A stretch of 64,000 nucleotides of DNA from UMGS1994 sp944386155 (GCA_963931085.1 OZ006973.1:1240001-1304000), one strand, 5' to 3'; positions 45,364 to 54,261 are shown, counted from the stretch's first letter. Notes: generated by a model from the letters alone, not told the origin. Numbers and translations are program-made.

Positions 45364-45807
45364 TTATTTGTTCCAAAATATATTCTTAAGTACATTTATT
45401 ATTTTAGTAAATATATTTTCTTTTGTTTTAATCATATCTACTTGATTATTTTCATTTAATACTTTACTTTTTTCGCTATTTTCATTATTTCTCTCAAAAA
45501 TAGCCTTACTTTCAATATAATCTATATCAGATCTAACATCATTTAATTTATGAACTTTATTCATAAAATCAATCTGCTCATCATTTAATATGTATTCCAT
45601 ATTTATATATGATAAAATCGCAATAGTTTCATTTGGTACATTTTGCTCTTTTAATTTTTTAGTCTCATCATAGTGCCATTCATAATTTTTATCTTTATTA
45701 TCTTCAATAACATTTATTATATCAACAGGAATTTTATTATAGTCATTAATTGGAAGATAATTTAAGATTTCATCTACTTCAACTAACCTTTTAGCATAAT
45801 CAACCAC
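45364..45807 (-). CDS. Hypothetical protein, 147 residues
   Basis: No family recognised. A soluble acidic helical protein with a C-terminal amphipathic segment (I-F-T-K-I-I-N-V-L-K-N-I-F-W-N-K) much like the ends of the 111-residue (2039-2374) and 351-residue (45810-46865) proteins. It starts 2 bases after the latter, so the two are surely co-transcribed. Confidence 0.5.
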   Translation of the reverse strand: MVDYAKRLVEVDEILNYLPINDYNKIPVDIINVIEDNKDKNYEWHYDETKKLKEQNVPNETIAILSYINMEYILNDEQIDFMNKVHKLNDVRSDIDYIESKAIFERNNENSEKSKVLNENNQVDMIKTKENIFTKIINVLKNIFWNK

Positions 45808-45809
45808 TA

Positions 45810-46865
45810 TTATTTTTCTCCTTCACCTTTAAATCTATCTAATATTCTACTAAAAAAAGATTTTATTGAACCAATAAGTGAATATGATATTTTTCTATCA
45901 ATATCAGCTTCTACAATATCTGTTGATGTTACTTTTCCTTTTTTATCTTCATCTTTAATATCTAAAGATTCTTCTGCTATATCAGTTTTTAAATCAGCTC
46001 TATCTTCTTCTGTATTTTTAGCATCTTCAGATTCTACTTTACTCTTTTCTTTACCTTTGTTTAAATATTCTAAAGATTCTGCTATATCTTTTTCAGAAAC
46101 ATTAGAATTTTTCCAGAAATTATTTTCTTTATATACACCTTTAGCTAATCTTCCTAAATTTCCTACGTATTCTATATTATCATTAGTTACTAAATTATCA
46201 AAATCTACTTTTCCTGAATAAATATCTTTTATAAAATCATGGAAATTTTCATATCCTTTTGCTCTTGCAAAATCTTCTACATATCCTTGAAGTGCTACAT
46301 ATACTGAATCTAAATTAAAATCACTTACGCAATCTATTTCATTATTTAGAACAGAAACTTTATGAGTTTTTCTTTCTCTTGGATTTCCTGAAAGTTCTTC
46401 TGCAGATCTTTCAGCAAGCCATTCTGCCGTTACTCCTTCTATTGCAGTTAATCCCATATAAACATCTGTTGCTGAAATAGTATCATTTCCTACTTCATAT
46501 ATCATTTCATTATATTTAGATACAATTTCATGCAAGTTTTTCTCATAATAATCAAACAGTGGACTTGATAAATCAGACAATTCATGAAATAAAATATCTT
46601 TTCTTTCTAAGTCTGATAAACTTTCTAGATAATCTGTTTGAAGATCTATTTGTTTTTTATCAATCTTTACCTTTCCTGCTCTTTTTTCTCTTTCATCTTC
46701 TGCTAAATATAAGTTAATACTTGCTTCTTCTACTGTATCCATGAATTTTTCAGAATTAGGAATTGGAATACCAATACTTTCTCTTAAATTTCTATATTCA
46801 TCAGCTGTTACAAGTAATGTTTCTCTTACTACTTTTTCTTTATCTTTATCAGTATATAATCTCAT
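45810..46865 (-). CDS. Hypothetical protein with degenerate zincin-like core, 351 residues
   Basis: The ATG at 46863-46865 was chosen because AGGAAGG precedes it by five bases; a longer frame starts inside that site. Residues 93-104 read I-L-F-H-E-L-S-D-L-S-S-P, and about 60 residues later comes A-I-E-G-V-T-A-E-W-L-A. This resembles the HExxH plus E-G-x-T-E layout of some zinc peptidases, but the second His is replaced (H-E-L-S-D), so it may be inactive. The C-terminus is acidic and ends in a basic amphipathic I-G-S-I-K-S-F-F-S-R-I helix. Tentative. Confidence 0.5.
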   Translation of the reverse strand: MRLYTDKDKEKVVRETLLVTADEYRNLRESIGIPIPNSEKFMDTVEEASINLYLAEDEREKRAGKVKIDKKQIDLQTDYLESLSDLERKDILFHELSDLSSPLFDYYEKNLHEIVSKYNEMIYEVGNDTISATDVYMGLTAIEGVTAEWLAERSAEELSGNPRERKTHKVSVLNNEIDCVSDFNLDSVYVALQGYVEDFARAKGYENFHDFIKDIYSGKVDFDNLVTNDNIEYVGNLGRLAKGVYKENNFWKNSNVSEKDIAESLEYLNKGKEKSKVESEDAKNTEEDRADLKTDIAEESLDIKDEDKKGKVTSTDIVEADIDRKISYSLIGSIKSFFSRILDRFKGEGEK

Positions 46866-46972
46866 TTTTTCCTTCCTTTTAGACATAAAAGTCTATATTA
46901 ATCTAAATTACAAAATTAGTATACCATATACAAAATACAAAATGGAAGTCTTTTTAATAATATGTCATAAAA

Positions 46973-47001
46973 TTGAAAAAAATCTTAGATTATGGTAAAA
47001 T
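46973..47001 (+). promoter_or_regulatory. Sigma-A promoter of the ABC transporter gene
   Basis: TTGAAA (46973-46978) and TAAAAT (46996-47001) are 17 bases apart, about 100 bases upstream of the ATG. The leader between holds two alternative small hairpins (AGAAAG-TCTT-CTTTCT at 47029-47044 and CTTTC-TAAAA-GAAAG), which could act in attenuation. Confidence 0.6.
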
Positions 47002-47103
47002 TATGTAAACATACTTTTGTATAAATAGAAAGTCTTCTTTCTAAAAGAAAGCATGTTTGTTGTTGCACATTGACAAATTAATAAGAAAGGAAAAGGTGAA
47101 ATT

Positions 47104-48915
47104 ATGGCAACAAAGAAAAACGTACGGACAAAATTAAAAGAGTTTAAGGAGAAAATTTCTCTTCCAATCTTGAAGCAGCCACCTGCTATTAAGAAAATGA
47201 AGACAAAAAACATCATCTTCTTCCTTGTAACAGGATTTATCATCGACATGATGAGTTTTTGCTTACAGGGAGTGAACATGGCACTGAATGCTGGACTTAT
47301 CAGACTTGCAATAGTACTACTTGTCTTGCACTTCAGTGAAAGAATTATTCATTCGCTCTTTGGGACATACCAGGATTTAAACAATGATTTGTTTCGTCAG
47401 TTATACTCTTCAGAGTCTTCTGATATGGTAATGTCCCTCAGTAACTCCAGCAGGAATAAGGTAATAAAAAATGACAGTGGTGTACAAACCATCATGGAAA
47501 CTGCTGAAATTATCGAAAAGTCAAAATGGTACATTGACGCAGTATGGAATTTCTGGTGGAAGATACCATCAACCGTTATGCAAACCATCACTCTCGTAAT
47601 CATGATTATGACTACAATCATGATTGAGCTGGAAAGTAATTCAGCATCACAGCTTGCATTCACTATGGCTCTTCTTATACTTTGTGTAGGAGTTTATTTC
47701 TACTTGGGCAAAAAGCGAATCAAGCTACTTGACCAGCATCGCAAGATGAGAAGAGAAATGCAAGCAAAAGAAGATATAATGCTTACTGAAGTCAAAAGCA
47801 TTGAGTATATGTCTAAAAAAGATTTTGATTACCATGCAAATAGACTTCGAGACACTATCGTAAGTTCTAGGGATTTAGTGAAAACTGAAAACCTGAAACT
47901 TAACAAGGTGTTTATCCAAAGAGCATTCATCTCCTCTGGCTTCATGATTGCAATTCTACTTTTTAAAGTTTTCACTGCAGAAGAGGTTAATGCAAGTGTA
48001 CTACTTAATGTAGTTGCAATTTCTACAGTATACAGCGGTATTCTTTCAAAAATCTCAACTGTACTGAGCAACTTTGAAGTTATGGCAGACATTGTAATAG
48101 ATATTAATACTGTCTATCCAGACTTTCAGAATATCTATGATGTGTACGTAGAAGAAACCTGCAAAGAGATTACTGGTGAAATGGTTAACAGCATAACTGT
48201 TGATCCCTTCTCAGTGTCTCAAGATCCTAAGAAAGTCTATGAACTTAAAAACGAAGCTCCATTCTTCCTAAAAAGAGGAGATTTCGTACTCGTTCAAGGG
48301 CCCACAGGATGTGGTAAGAGTACACTTCTACTTTTGCTTACTGGCAGGCTACAACTTAAAGGTAATCCTATCAGTTTCAGCACAGGTAAATCTGGTTACC
48401 TTAAGTCAATAGCTTACCAAACAGATAAAAGCATGGCAAATAACTACATCTTGAGCGAGATAATCTTGAGTGACGACTACGAAACAGCTAATAAGCCAAA
48501 GCTCTTTGAGATTCTCCGTGGAGTCTGTCTCTATGATGAACTTCTTAAAATGGCGAAAACTTGCGATGAAACAAAAGATCTTCCATCTGTCGATGAAAAG
48601 GTTTTTAAGTTCATGCAAATTCGCAAGTATGAGCAGTTCTCTAGCGGACAGAAACAGCGACTGGCAATCGCAAAACTTCTCTATACGATGTCTAAAGAGC
48701 ATCAAGTCATAGCTTTTGACGAAGTGTTTAATAGACTAGACGATGAGACAGTAAAGAGAATTGTTCCATTTGTTGCTGAATACGTTCAACGAGATATGAA
48801 AAGAATAGTTCTCCTGGCGACTCATCAGGTGGAACTGGTACGAAAGTACTGCAATAAAGAGATATACTTCTCGCAGGACTTATCTACCGCATATCTTCAC
48901 ACAAAGAGCCTTTAA
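47104..48915 (+). CDS. ABC transporter half-transporter (membrane and ATPase domains fused), foreign base composition
   Basis: The 603-residue protein has five to six membrane helices in residues 38-330 and a C-terminal ATPase with Walker A G-P-T-G-C-G-K-S-T (about residue 400), a signature F-S-S-G-Q-K-Q-R (near 515), Walker B V-I-A-F-D-E-V-F and H-loop A-T-H-Q. Walker B has F-N-R instead of the usual P-T/S-A, and the signature lacks the normal L-S-G-G. Its codon use (many AAG, CTT, CTC, ATC, GGA) and GC content are far above the neighbours, a clear sign of transfer. Substrate unknown. Confidence 0.88.
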   Translation: MATKKNVRTKLKEFKEKISLPILKQPPAIKKMKTKNIIFFLVTGFIIDMMSFCLQGVNMALNAGLIRLAIVLLVLHFSERIIHSLFGTYQDLNNDLFRQLYSSESSDMVMSLSNSSRNKVIKNDSGVQTIMETAEIIEKSKWYIDAVWNFWWKIPSTVMQTITLVIMIMTTIMIELESNSASQLAFTMALLILCVGVYFYLGKKRIKLLDQHRKMRREMQAKEDIMLTEVKSIEYMSKKDFDYHANRLRDTIVSSRDLVKTENLKLNKVFIQRAFISSGFMIAILLFKVFTAEEVNASVLLNVVAISTVYSGILSKISTVLSNFEVMADIVIDINTVYPDFQNIYDVYVEETCKEITGEMVNSITVDPFSVSQDPKKVYELKNEAPFFLKRGDFVLVQGPTGCGKSTLLLLLTGRLQLKGNPISFSTGKSGYLKSIAYQTDKSMANNYILSEIILSDDYETANKPKLFEILRGVCLYDELLKMAKTCDETKDLPSVDEKVFKFMQIRKYEQFSSGQKQRLAIAKLLYTMSKEHQVIAFDEVFNRLDDETVKRIVPFVAEYVQRDMKRIVLLATHQVELVRKYCNKEIYFSQDLSTAYLHTKSL

Positions 48916-48938
48916 ACCTTAGGCACCAAAACAAACGT

Positions 48939-48974
48939 CCCGACATGCAATCTGTTGCGTGTCGGGGCTTTCTG
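48939..48974 (+). terminator. GC-rich terminator of the ABC transporter gene
   Basis: CCCGACATGC (48939-48948) pairs with GCGTGTCGGG (48957-48966) with one G-T pair, then GCTTTCTGGTTTT. It is much more GC-rich than other terminators of the window, consistent with its gene. Confidence 0.85.
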
Positions 48975-49011
48975 GTTTTATGAATTTTTAAATTTATTTT
49001 ACACTTTACAT

Positions 49012-49476
49012 CTATTTCTTTTCTATTAAACTTTCAACTGCATCTTTTCCTACTGCACCTAAAACTCTATTCTGTTCTTCTCCACCTTTTATATATACTA
49101 GAGTTGGTATTGACATTATTCTATATGCATTTGCTATATCTTGATTATTATCTATGTTGATCTTAACAAATTTAACATCTTCATACTTACTTGAAACCTC
49201 TTCTACTATTGGTGATAACATTTTACAAGGTTCGCACCAATCTGCATAAAAATCAATTAATACAGGTACTTCGCTATTTATTACTTCTTCATCAAAATTA
49301 CTACTTGTAACTTCAATTACTCTTGATGGACCTGTATATTCTTCACTATTATCACTTGTACTTTCACTATTTTCTCTTGCTAACTTTTCATTTTCTTTAT
49401 CTAAAGCAAAATTAGCCCATACAAGAAATCCTACAAAAGCTAATATTAATACTATTGTAATTATCTTTCCTTTCAT
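49012..49476 (-). CDS. Membrane-anchored thioredoxin-like protein
   Basis: The ATG at 49474-49476 follows AAAGGA by nine bases. The 154-residue product has an N-terminal membrane helix (residues 3-20), a short acidic linker and a thioredoxin domain with the active site D-W-C-E-P-C-K (near residue 80) and the cis-Pro loop S-I-P-T-L-V near 127. It lies 15 bases after a ccdA-like gene, which would supply electrons across the membrane, so the pair likely reduces exported thiols. Confidence 0.93.
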   Translation of the reverse strand: MKGKIITIVLILAFVGFLVWANFALDKENEKLARENSESTSDNSEEYTGPSRVIEVTSSNFDEEVINSEVPVLIDFYADWCEPCKMLSPIVEEVSSKYEDVKFVKINIDNNQDIANAYRIMSIPTLVYIKGGEEQNRVLGAVGKDAVESLIEKK

Positions 49477-49491
49477 AAACAAAAATCCTTT

Positions 49492-50136
49492 CTAGATAAA
49501 TATTATATATAATCCCATTATGATTAAAATCAAACCTGATATTTTCTTTACGATATCATAATGCTTCTTAATAAAATTAAATACTGTTTTTAACTTTTCG
49601 ATTAAAACGACTGATATTATAAATGGAATTCCAAGTCCTATAGAATATACTAGCATAAGTAATATTCCTTTTAGCATATCATTACTACTTGCAACTAGTA
49701 AAAGAGCGGAACTTAAAAATGTCCCTATACAAGGTGTCCAGCTTACTGAAAATAACATCCCAAATAAAACTGATTTTATGAAATTTAAATCCTTTGTATT
49801 AGTATTTACTCTTTTTATTTTATTTAAAAAACTAATTTTTATTAGCTCCATATAATTAAGTCCAAATATTATTATAATAACACCAAATATTATTTCTATA
49901 TATTTAATATTTGAGCTAATAAATGAACCTACATAACTTGCAAATACAGCAAGTAATATAAAAACAATTGTAAATCCAACCACAAATCCTATAGCATTTC
50001 TTATAGCTCTTTTCATATCTTTGTTATCTCTTCCAGCAAAATAACTAATATATATTGGAATCATTGGAAGCAAACAAGGTGATATGAAACTTGCTATACC
50101 TTCTAAAAATGTAAATAAAAATTCTATTGAAATCAC
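49492..50136 (-). CDS. ccdA: CcdA-like thiol-disulfide transmembrane protein
   Basis: The 214-residue protein has six helices and the CcdA motifs F-I-S-P-C-L-L-P-M-I-P (residues 16-27) and S-W-T-P-C-I-G (near 135), whose two cysteines pass electrons from thioredoxin to the outside. The start is uncertain: GTG at 50136 lies directly on AAAGGA, and no other start is near. The adjacent thioredoxin-like protein is the probable partner. Confidence 0.93.
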   Translation of the reverse strand: MISIEFLFTFLEGIASFISPCLLPMIPIYISYFAGRDNKDMKRAIRNAIGFVVGFTIVFILLAVFASYVGSFISSNIKYIEIIFGVIIIIFGLNYMELIKISFLNKIKRVNTNTKDLNFIKSVLFGMLFSVSWTPCIGTFLSSALLLVASSNDMLKGILLMLVYSIGLGIPFIISVVLIEKLKTVFNFIKKHYDIVKKISGLILIIMGLYIIFI

Positions 50137-50140
50137 TCCT

Positions 50141-50593
50141 TTATATTAAATCATGTTCTAAATTAATTCTATTTTCTGTAATATTATCTCTTTGTTCTAT
50201 ACTTACAAAATTAAAGCCATTTTTAACTAAAAAGCTAAGCATCTCTCTTCTATTATTTCTAGTCCTAATTTTTAACTTATTATAACCTTTATTTTTAGCC
50301 CAATTCATTTGATAATTCATAAGAGTTGTTAATGCACCAAGTCTTCTATAATTATTATCTACTCCAGCCATCCAGCAATAAAAAGAGCCATCATTATCCC
50401 TGTCATATCCTATAATATATCCAATAGGAATATTTTTATAATAAGCTACAATTATTAAATTATCTTTTCCGACATATCTTTTTTCAAAATCTTCTTTTGT
50501 TGTATCTTTCCCATCAAATTCTATAACATTTCTATTTACTTTCACAGCTTCTTCTATTGATACTTCTTTTACAATAATATCATTATTTTCCAT
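50141..50593 (-). CDS. GNAT-family N-acetyltransferase
   Basis: The 150-residue protein is a GNAT domain with P-I-G-Y-I-I-G-Y-D (about residues 56-64), W-M-A-G-V-D-N-N-Y-R-R-L-G-A-L-T (acetyl-CoA loop R-R-x-G-A) near 75-90 and L-V-K-N-G-F in motif B. Substrate not predictable. It is four bases upstream of the ccdA-like start and follows a CYTH gene by 14 bases, all on the same strand. Confidence 0.85.
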   Translation of the reverse strand: MENNDIIVKEVSIEEAVKVNRNVIEFDGKDTTKEDFEKRYVGKDNLIIVAYYKNIPIGYIIGYDRDNDGSFYCWMAGVDNNYRRLGALTTLMNYQMNWAKNKGYNKLKIRTRNNRREMLSFLVKNGFNFVSIEQRDNITENRINLEHDLI

Positions 50594-50607
50594 AATTTTT
50601 CTCCTAA

Positions 50608-51195
50608 TTATTTTCTATTTAAAACTTTATTTAATTCAATCTCTGCCTTTTTTACAAAGAAATTATCTGTGTATACTGGAATATCTAATTCTTTCATTTT
50701 CTCTTCGATTTGAGAAAGCGTACTAAAAGACTCATTAAATCCCATTTCCATCTCTAGTAATTTATCCCCACCTACAATATCTTTTACTGCAAATTGAACA
50801 TTATCTTTTTTAAATACTAAATCATTTTCTACAATATGCATTATCTCTTTATATCCCATAGCATTTAAAAGTCTTTTTGCTTCATCTATTTCTAATATAT
50901 TACACTCTATATTTTGCTGATCTAATATATTTCCTTTTTCGTCAAATTTCTTTTTCTTAAAAGTAATAAGTTTAACAACTTTATAATCATATGTAACTTT
51001 TCTAACTAGTACTGCTTTAGATAATATTTCTCTTGTCGTCATAGAATCAATGTCTAAATCATTTGAAATAAAAAATGTATCATCTAGGTTAAAATGATCT
51101 ATATTTTTAAATCCTCTTTTTTCAATAGTATCATAAAATTCGTTAATATCACATTTGATTTTTACTGTAATCTCATTACTATTCTTTTTTTCCAT
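50608..51195 (-). CDS. CYTH-domain protein (class IV adenylate cyclase / thiamine-triphosphatase like)
   Basis: The 195-residue protein has the CYTH tunnel-fold pattern: E-I-T-V-K-I-K (from the usual ExExK, here degenerate), V-L-V-R-K-V, I-T-F-K-K-K, E-C-N-I-L-E-I-D-E-A-K-R-L-L, a D-I-V-G-G-D-K loop and L-L-E-M-E-M-G. Members hydrolyse triphosphates or polyphosphate, or make cAMP. With the altered first motif the activity is uncertain. GGAGGAG precedes the ATG, which overlaps the ASCH gene end by 17 bases. Confidence 0.8.
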   Translation of the reverse strand: MEKKNSNEITVKIKCDINEFYDTIEKRGFKNIDHFNLDDTFFISNDLDIDSMTTREILSKAVLVRKVTYDYKVVKLITFKKKKFDEKGNILDQQNIECNILEIDEAKRLLNAMGYKEIMHIVENDLVFKKDNVQFAVKDIVGGDKLLEMEMGFNESFSTLSQIEEKMKELDIPVYTDNFFVKKAEIELNKVLNRK

Positions 51196-51583
51196 TTACT
51201 CCTCCTTCATAATTCCATAGCCTTAGCTTTCCCTTTACTTTGATAGGATTATCATACACTTCTATTACTTCCATTTGCCATGCATAATCTTGATTAAATA
51301 CACTTTTAGCATATATGTCTTTATTTTCTTTTTGTACTTTGTCATAAAATTCAGGAGATGTTTTAATGCAATCTATAAGTTTTACTTTTCCAAGGATCTT
51401 TTCTGTAGGCATGTTTTCAGGAATATATTTTTTAAGTCTTTCCATCCCATCTTTATCAATTCCTTTTCCAGCATGAATTAATAGCTCTCCTCTATACTCT
51501 GTTTTCCAGCTTCTAAATTCATATTTCTTTAATCCTAGCATTATTAAGCTAGCCCATGGTTGTTTTATTGTTAGTACTTTCAT
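51179..51583 (-). CDS. ASCH-domain protein
   Basis: The 134-residue protein is a single ASCH domain: M-K-V-L-T-I-K-Q-P-W-A-S-L-I (residues 1-14), K-K-Y-E-F-R-S-W (19-26), Y-R-G-E-L-L-I-H-A-G (30-39) and G-K-V-K-L-I-D-C near 70. The family binds RNA and some members hydrolyse modified cytidine. It starts an operon with the CYTH, GNAT, ccdA-like and thioredoxin genes downstream. Confidence 0.88.
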   Translation of the reverse strand: MKVLTIKQPWASLIMLGLKKYEFRSWKTEYRGELLIHAGKGIDKDGMERLKKYIPENMPTEKILGKVKLIDCIKTSPEFYDKVQKENKDIYAKSVFNQDYAWQMEVIEVYDNPIKVKGKLRLWNYEGGVNGKKE

Positions 51584-51696
51584 ATCATTTTCTTCTTTCT
51601 TTTGTTTTCGTTTTGATTATAACATTAATGTATGTGTAAAGCTAGAAAAAAAGAAAAATCAATAGAGTAATATTTTTTTCAATAATTATTACATTT

Positions 51697-51733
51697 AAAA
51701 AGCGTTATTGATAATAATTCAATAACGCTTTTA
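51697..51733 (-). terminator. Terminator of the toxin-antitoxin operon
   Basis: A 13-bp perfect stem (AAAAGCGTTATTG with CAATAACGCTTTT, right arm 51720-51732) with a 9-base loop, 30 bases after the toxin stop, with T on the minus strand. Confidence 0.8.
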
Positions 51734-51761
51734 TTTATAGAATATAATTTTATATTTTTAT

Positions 51762-52041
51762 TTAATTTTTAAATAAGTCCGAATGTGAGCCTGTTCTGTA
51801 TGCTATTAATACTAATTCATTTTTATCTATTTTATAAATTAGTAGCCAATCTGGCTCTATGTGACATTCTCTATATCCGTTTGTATTCTCCTACTAAATA
51901 ATGTTCTTTATATTTATCAGGAAGTTTTTGATTATTAGCAAGCATTTCAACAACTTCTTTTAATAAATTTAAGTTAAGACCTCTTTTTCTCATCAATTTA
52001 TAGTCTTTTTTAAATAAGTTCGTGTATTTTACTTTTAGCAA
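51762..52041 (-). pseudogene. yafQ: YafQ-family toxin gene interrupted by a one-base indel
   Basis: From a TTG at 52039-52041 the frame reads M-L-K-V-K-Y-T-N-L-F-K-K-D-Y-K-L-M-R-K-R-G and continues to L-V-G-E-Y, then shifts at 51880-51882. Removing one A restores N-G-Y-R-E-C-H-I-E-P-D-W-L-L-I-Y-K-I and a stop at 51762 after R-T-G-S-H-S-D-L-F. This is the YafQ/RelE mRNA-interferase fold, including the catalytic H-x-x-P-D-W-L and the late S-H region. The antitoxin gene ends six bases upstream. As it stands the toxin is broken. Confidence 0.85.
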
Positions 52042-52047
52042 ATATTA

Positions 52048-52314
52048 TCAATCCTCTTTCTCTAAATCTTTCCACATTTCATTCAAATTAGAATATTCTT
52101 TACTTAATCCAATTCCGTTTTCAGCATCCCTAATAGCTTTTATAGTTTCATCATTTAATTTTGGTATTTTTATTTCAAATGGAATGCTTCCAGTTAAGAT
52201 TATTTGTCTTAACAACATATTGATAACATTTGTAAAATTTGTTCCTAAAAAATCTAGAGTTTCTTTCGCTTGTTCTTTTACTTTATCATCAACATTAACA
52301 TTTATTGTAGCCAT
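52048..52314 (-). CDS. relB: RelB/DinJ-family antitoxin
   Basis: The 88-residue protein starts with a ribbon-helix-helix strand (M-A-T-I-N-V-N-V-D-D-K-V-K-E-Q-A), then a helix with N-M-L-L-R-Q-I-I-L-T-G-S-I-P-F-E-I, the exact DinJ layout. It binds YafQ and its own promoter. AGAGGTG precedes the ATG and the promoter has an inverted repeat over the -10 box. Confidence 0.92.
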   Translation of the reverse strand: MATINVNVDDKVKEQAKETLDFLGTNFTNVINMLLRQIILTGSIPFEIKIPKLNDETIKAIRDAENGIGLSKEYSNLNEMWKDLEKED

Positions 52315-52329
52315 AACATCACCTCTCCA

Positions 52330-52355
52330 TGTTATATTATATGTATATTATAACA
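52330..52355. promoter_or_regulatory. Inverted-repeat operator for the RelB/YafQ pair
   Basis: TGTTATA (52330-52336) and TATAACA (52349-52355) are exact inverted repeats 12 bases apart and overlap the -10 box, the usual place for autorepression by the toxin-antitoxin complex. Confidence 0.6.
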
Positions 52356-52375
52356 TAGTATGCATATAATATCAA
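52347..52375 (-). promoter_or_regulatory. Sigma-A promoter of the toxin-antitoxin operon
   Basis: On the minus strand TTGATA (52370-52375) and TATAAT (52347-52352) are exactly 17 bases apart, 33 bases before the antitoxin ATG. Confidence 0.85.
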
Positions 52376-52530
52376 CAAAATATCTGTTATTTTCTATGAA
52401 TAAAAAACATAATTTTTATTATTCTACTTTTAAATTCATTATTATGTTGTACATTTTAAAATAATCTATTTGACAATTAATACAACTTAATAAATTATTA
52501 ATGATATTTCATCACATTTTTAGATTTTGA

Positions 52531-54180
52531 CTAGTTTAATATTATATTCGCACTATCTAATATAACATTTTCTATTTCTTCAAATAAAGATCTTCTCTTA
52601 GCATATTCAGATTTTCTCAATTCTTCTACAATTTCAGTAGCAGTATTTTCATCATCACCCTCTAAATTTTTTATTACTTTGATAAAATTAGAAGCATATT
52701 TATAATTATCTCTTGATTTATCACCTTTTAAAACTTCATAAAATCTATCAGTACAAACCTTTATAATCTTTTTATAATCATCTATATTAATATATTGTTT
52801 AAATTCATCTATATTGTTTAATAAATAATATTCATTTTGTTTTTCTAATAATAAATTTAATAAATCATCTTTTTTATTTGTAAATACATATAATACTGCT
52901 AAAGTAATAAAATCCTTGCAACTATTTTTTATTTTATCAACATAATAATCAAGTTTTCCAATAGATTTTAAATTTCTTAAACAGTTACAATTATTTGTTG
53001 CTAAAAAATCATAATAATTACTTTTAGCATATATATCGTCATCTAATAATTTTAAATAAAAAGCATTATAATTTTTTGCTATTCCTTTTTTATTAAAATA
53101 TAATCCTTTTGATATATACTCATCTAATTTTTCATCAAAAACTTTATATAGCTTTTTTATATCTGTATTAGTTTCAAAAATTATATAATTTATAAATTCA
53201 TAATATTTAGAATATTTAATTAATAAATCAGCAATTTCTGATATTTTATAATCTTTCAGTAAATACATAGTTATTAAAACATTTGAATTAGACAAAGTAT
53301 TTTTTATACTATAATGTTTAAGAGTATCGAAAAAAGATTTTAAATTAGATATATATTCTTCAACAATTTTTTTAGTATATGTATCTGTTCTACTTTTTTC
53401 TTTATAAAAATTTGCAATCCATTTATAATCATCATATGTTGCAAGTTCCGGATTTAATAATATAGTACTTATCCTTTGTTTATTTTCTTTTGATTTGTCA
53501 AAACTTTCAGATATTTTATTTTTTTGATTTTTAGATAGTAATTTTACAGTATAATCTTTATAATTATAGTCAAAATCATGAGATAATGGATAAAATTTTT
53601 TATTGATTGCTTCTAATACATTATTAATATTTTCATTGTTATTTATATATTTTTGGTATTCAATTTTTAAGTACTTATTAAATATATAATCTTTACTTTT
53701 ACTTAATTCTTCTTTTAAGATATCTTTCATTTGTTCTTTTGATAAACTATTAAGGTAATTTTCTAATATTTCATCAAAAAATACTGGATTTAGTTTATTT
53801 TCTCTATAATTATATCTTAAGTCATAGTCATCGTCATAATAATCATATTCTCCATAATCTTTATCATAATAGTCATCTGGCTCTTCATAATCATTTTCCA
53901 TCCATGAAGCATAATCATTATATTCTTCTGGAAAAGCTTTAAAAAATAATGCTACCATATGTTTGCAAATTTTATTTCCATTCGCAAATGGACAATCACA
54001 TGATGACTTTTTAGGGTGTTTCGTATCAATAAAAACTGTATAAGGTTCTTTTCTGCTTCCTTCAACCTTTCCTTCAAATTCGCAATCTGAAAGTCTAACA
54101 AATTCTACGACTTTATCTTCTTTGCAGTATTCATATCCTCTGTATACTCTTTCTCTACTTGCCATATCTAATAATCCCAT
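52531..54180 (-). CDS. SWIM zinc-finger domain protein, 549 residues
   Basis: Residues 57-80 hold the SWIM motif C-D-C-P-F then C-K-H-M-V-A (CxCx(n)CxH), a zinc finger of proteins that partner SNF2-type helicases or bind DNA. An acidic D/Y-rich linker (about 95-125) follows, and the remaining 420 residues are helical, K/Y/N-rich and not recognised. No helicase gene is next to it, so the usual partner is missing here. It stands alone; the ATG follows AAGGAG. Confidence 0.85.
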   Translation of the reverse strand: MGLLDMASRERVYRGYEYCKEDKVVEFVRLSDCEFEGKVEGSRKEPYTVFIDTKHPKKSSCDCPFANGNKICKHMVALFFKAFPEEYNDYASWMENDYEEPDDYYDKDYGEYDYYDDDYDLRYNYRENKLNPVFFDEILENYLNSLSKEQMKDILKEELSKSKDYIFNKYLKIEYQKYINNNENINNVLEAINKKFYPLSHDFDYNYKDYTVKLLSKNQKNKISESFDKSKENKQRISTILLNPELATYDDYKWIANFYKEKSRTDTYTKKIVEEYISNLKSFFDTLKHYSIKNTLSNSNVLITMYLLKDYKISEIADLLIKYSKYYEFINYIIFETNTDIKKLYKVFDEKLDEYISKGLYFNKKGIAKNYNAFYLKLLDDDIYAKSNYYDFLATNNCNCLRNLKSIGKLDYYVDKIKNSCKDFITLAVLYVFTNKKDDLLNLLLEKQNEYYLLNNIDEFKQYINIDDYKKIIKVCTDRFYEVLKGDKSRDNYKYASNFIKVIKNLEGDDENTATEIVEELRKSEYAKRRSLFEEIENVILDSANIILN

Positions 54181-54261
54181 AATTTTCTCCTTTTTTATGT
54201 GGATTATACCATCTTTAATATCTAAGATAAATAGATTTTAGAAAATAAAATAATTTATATC

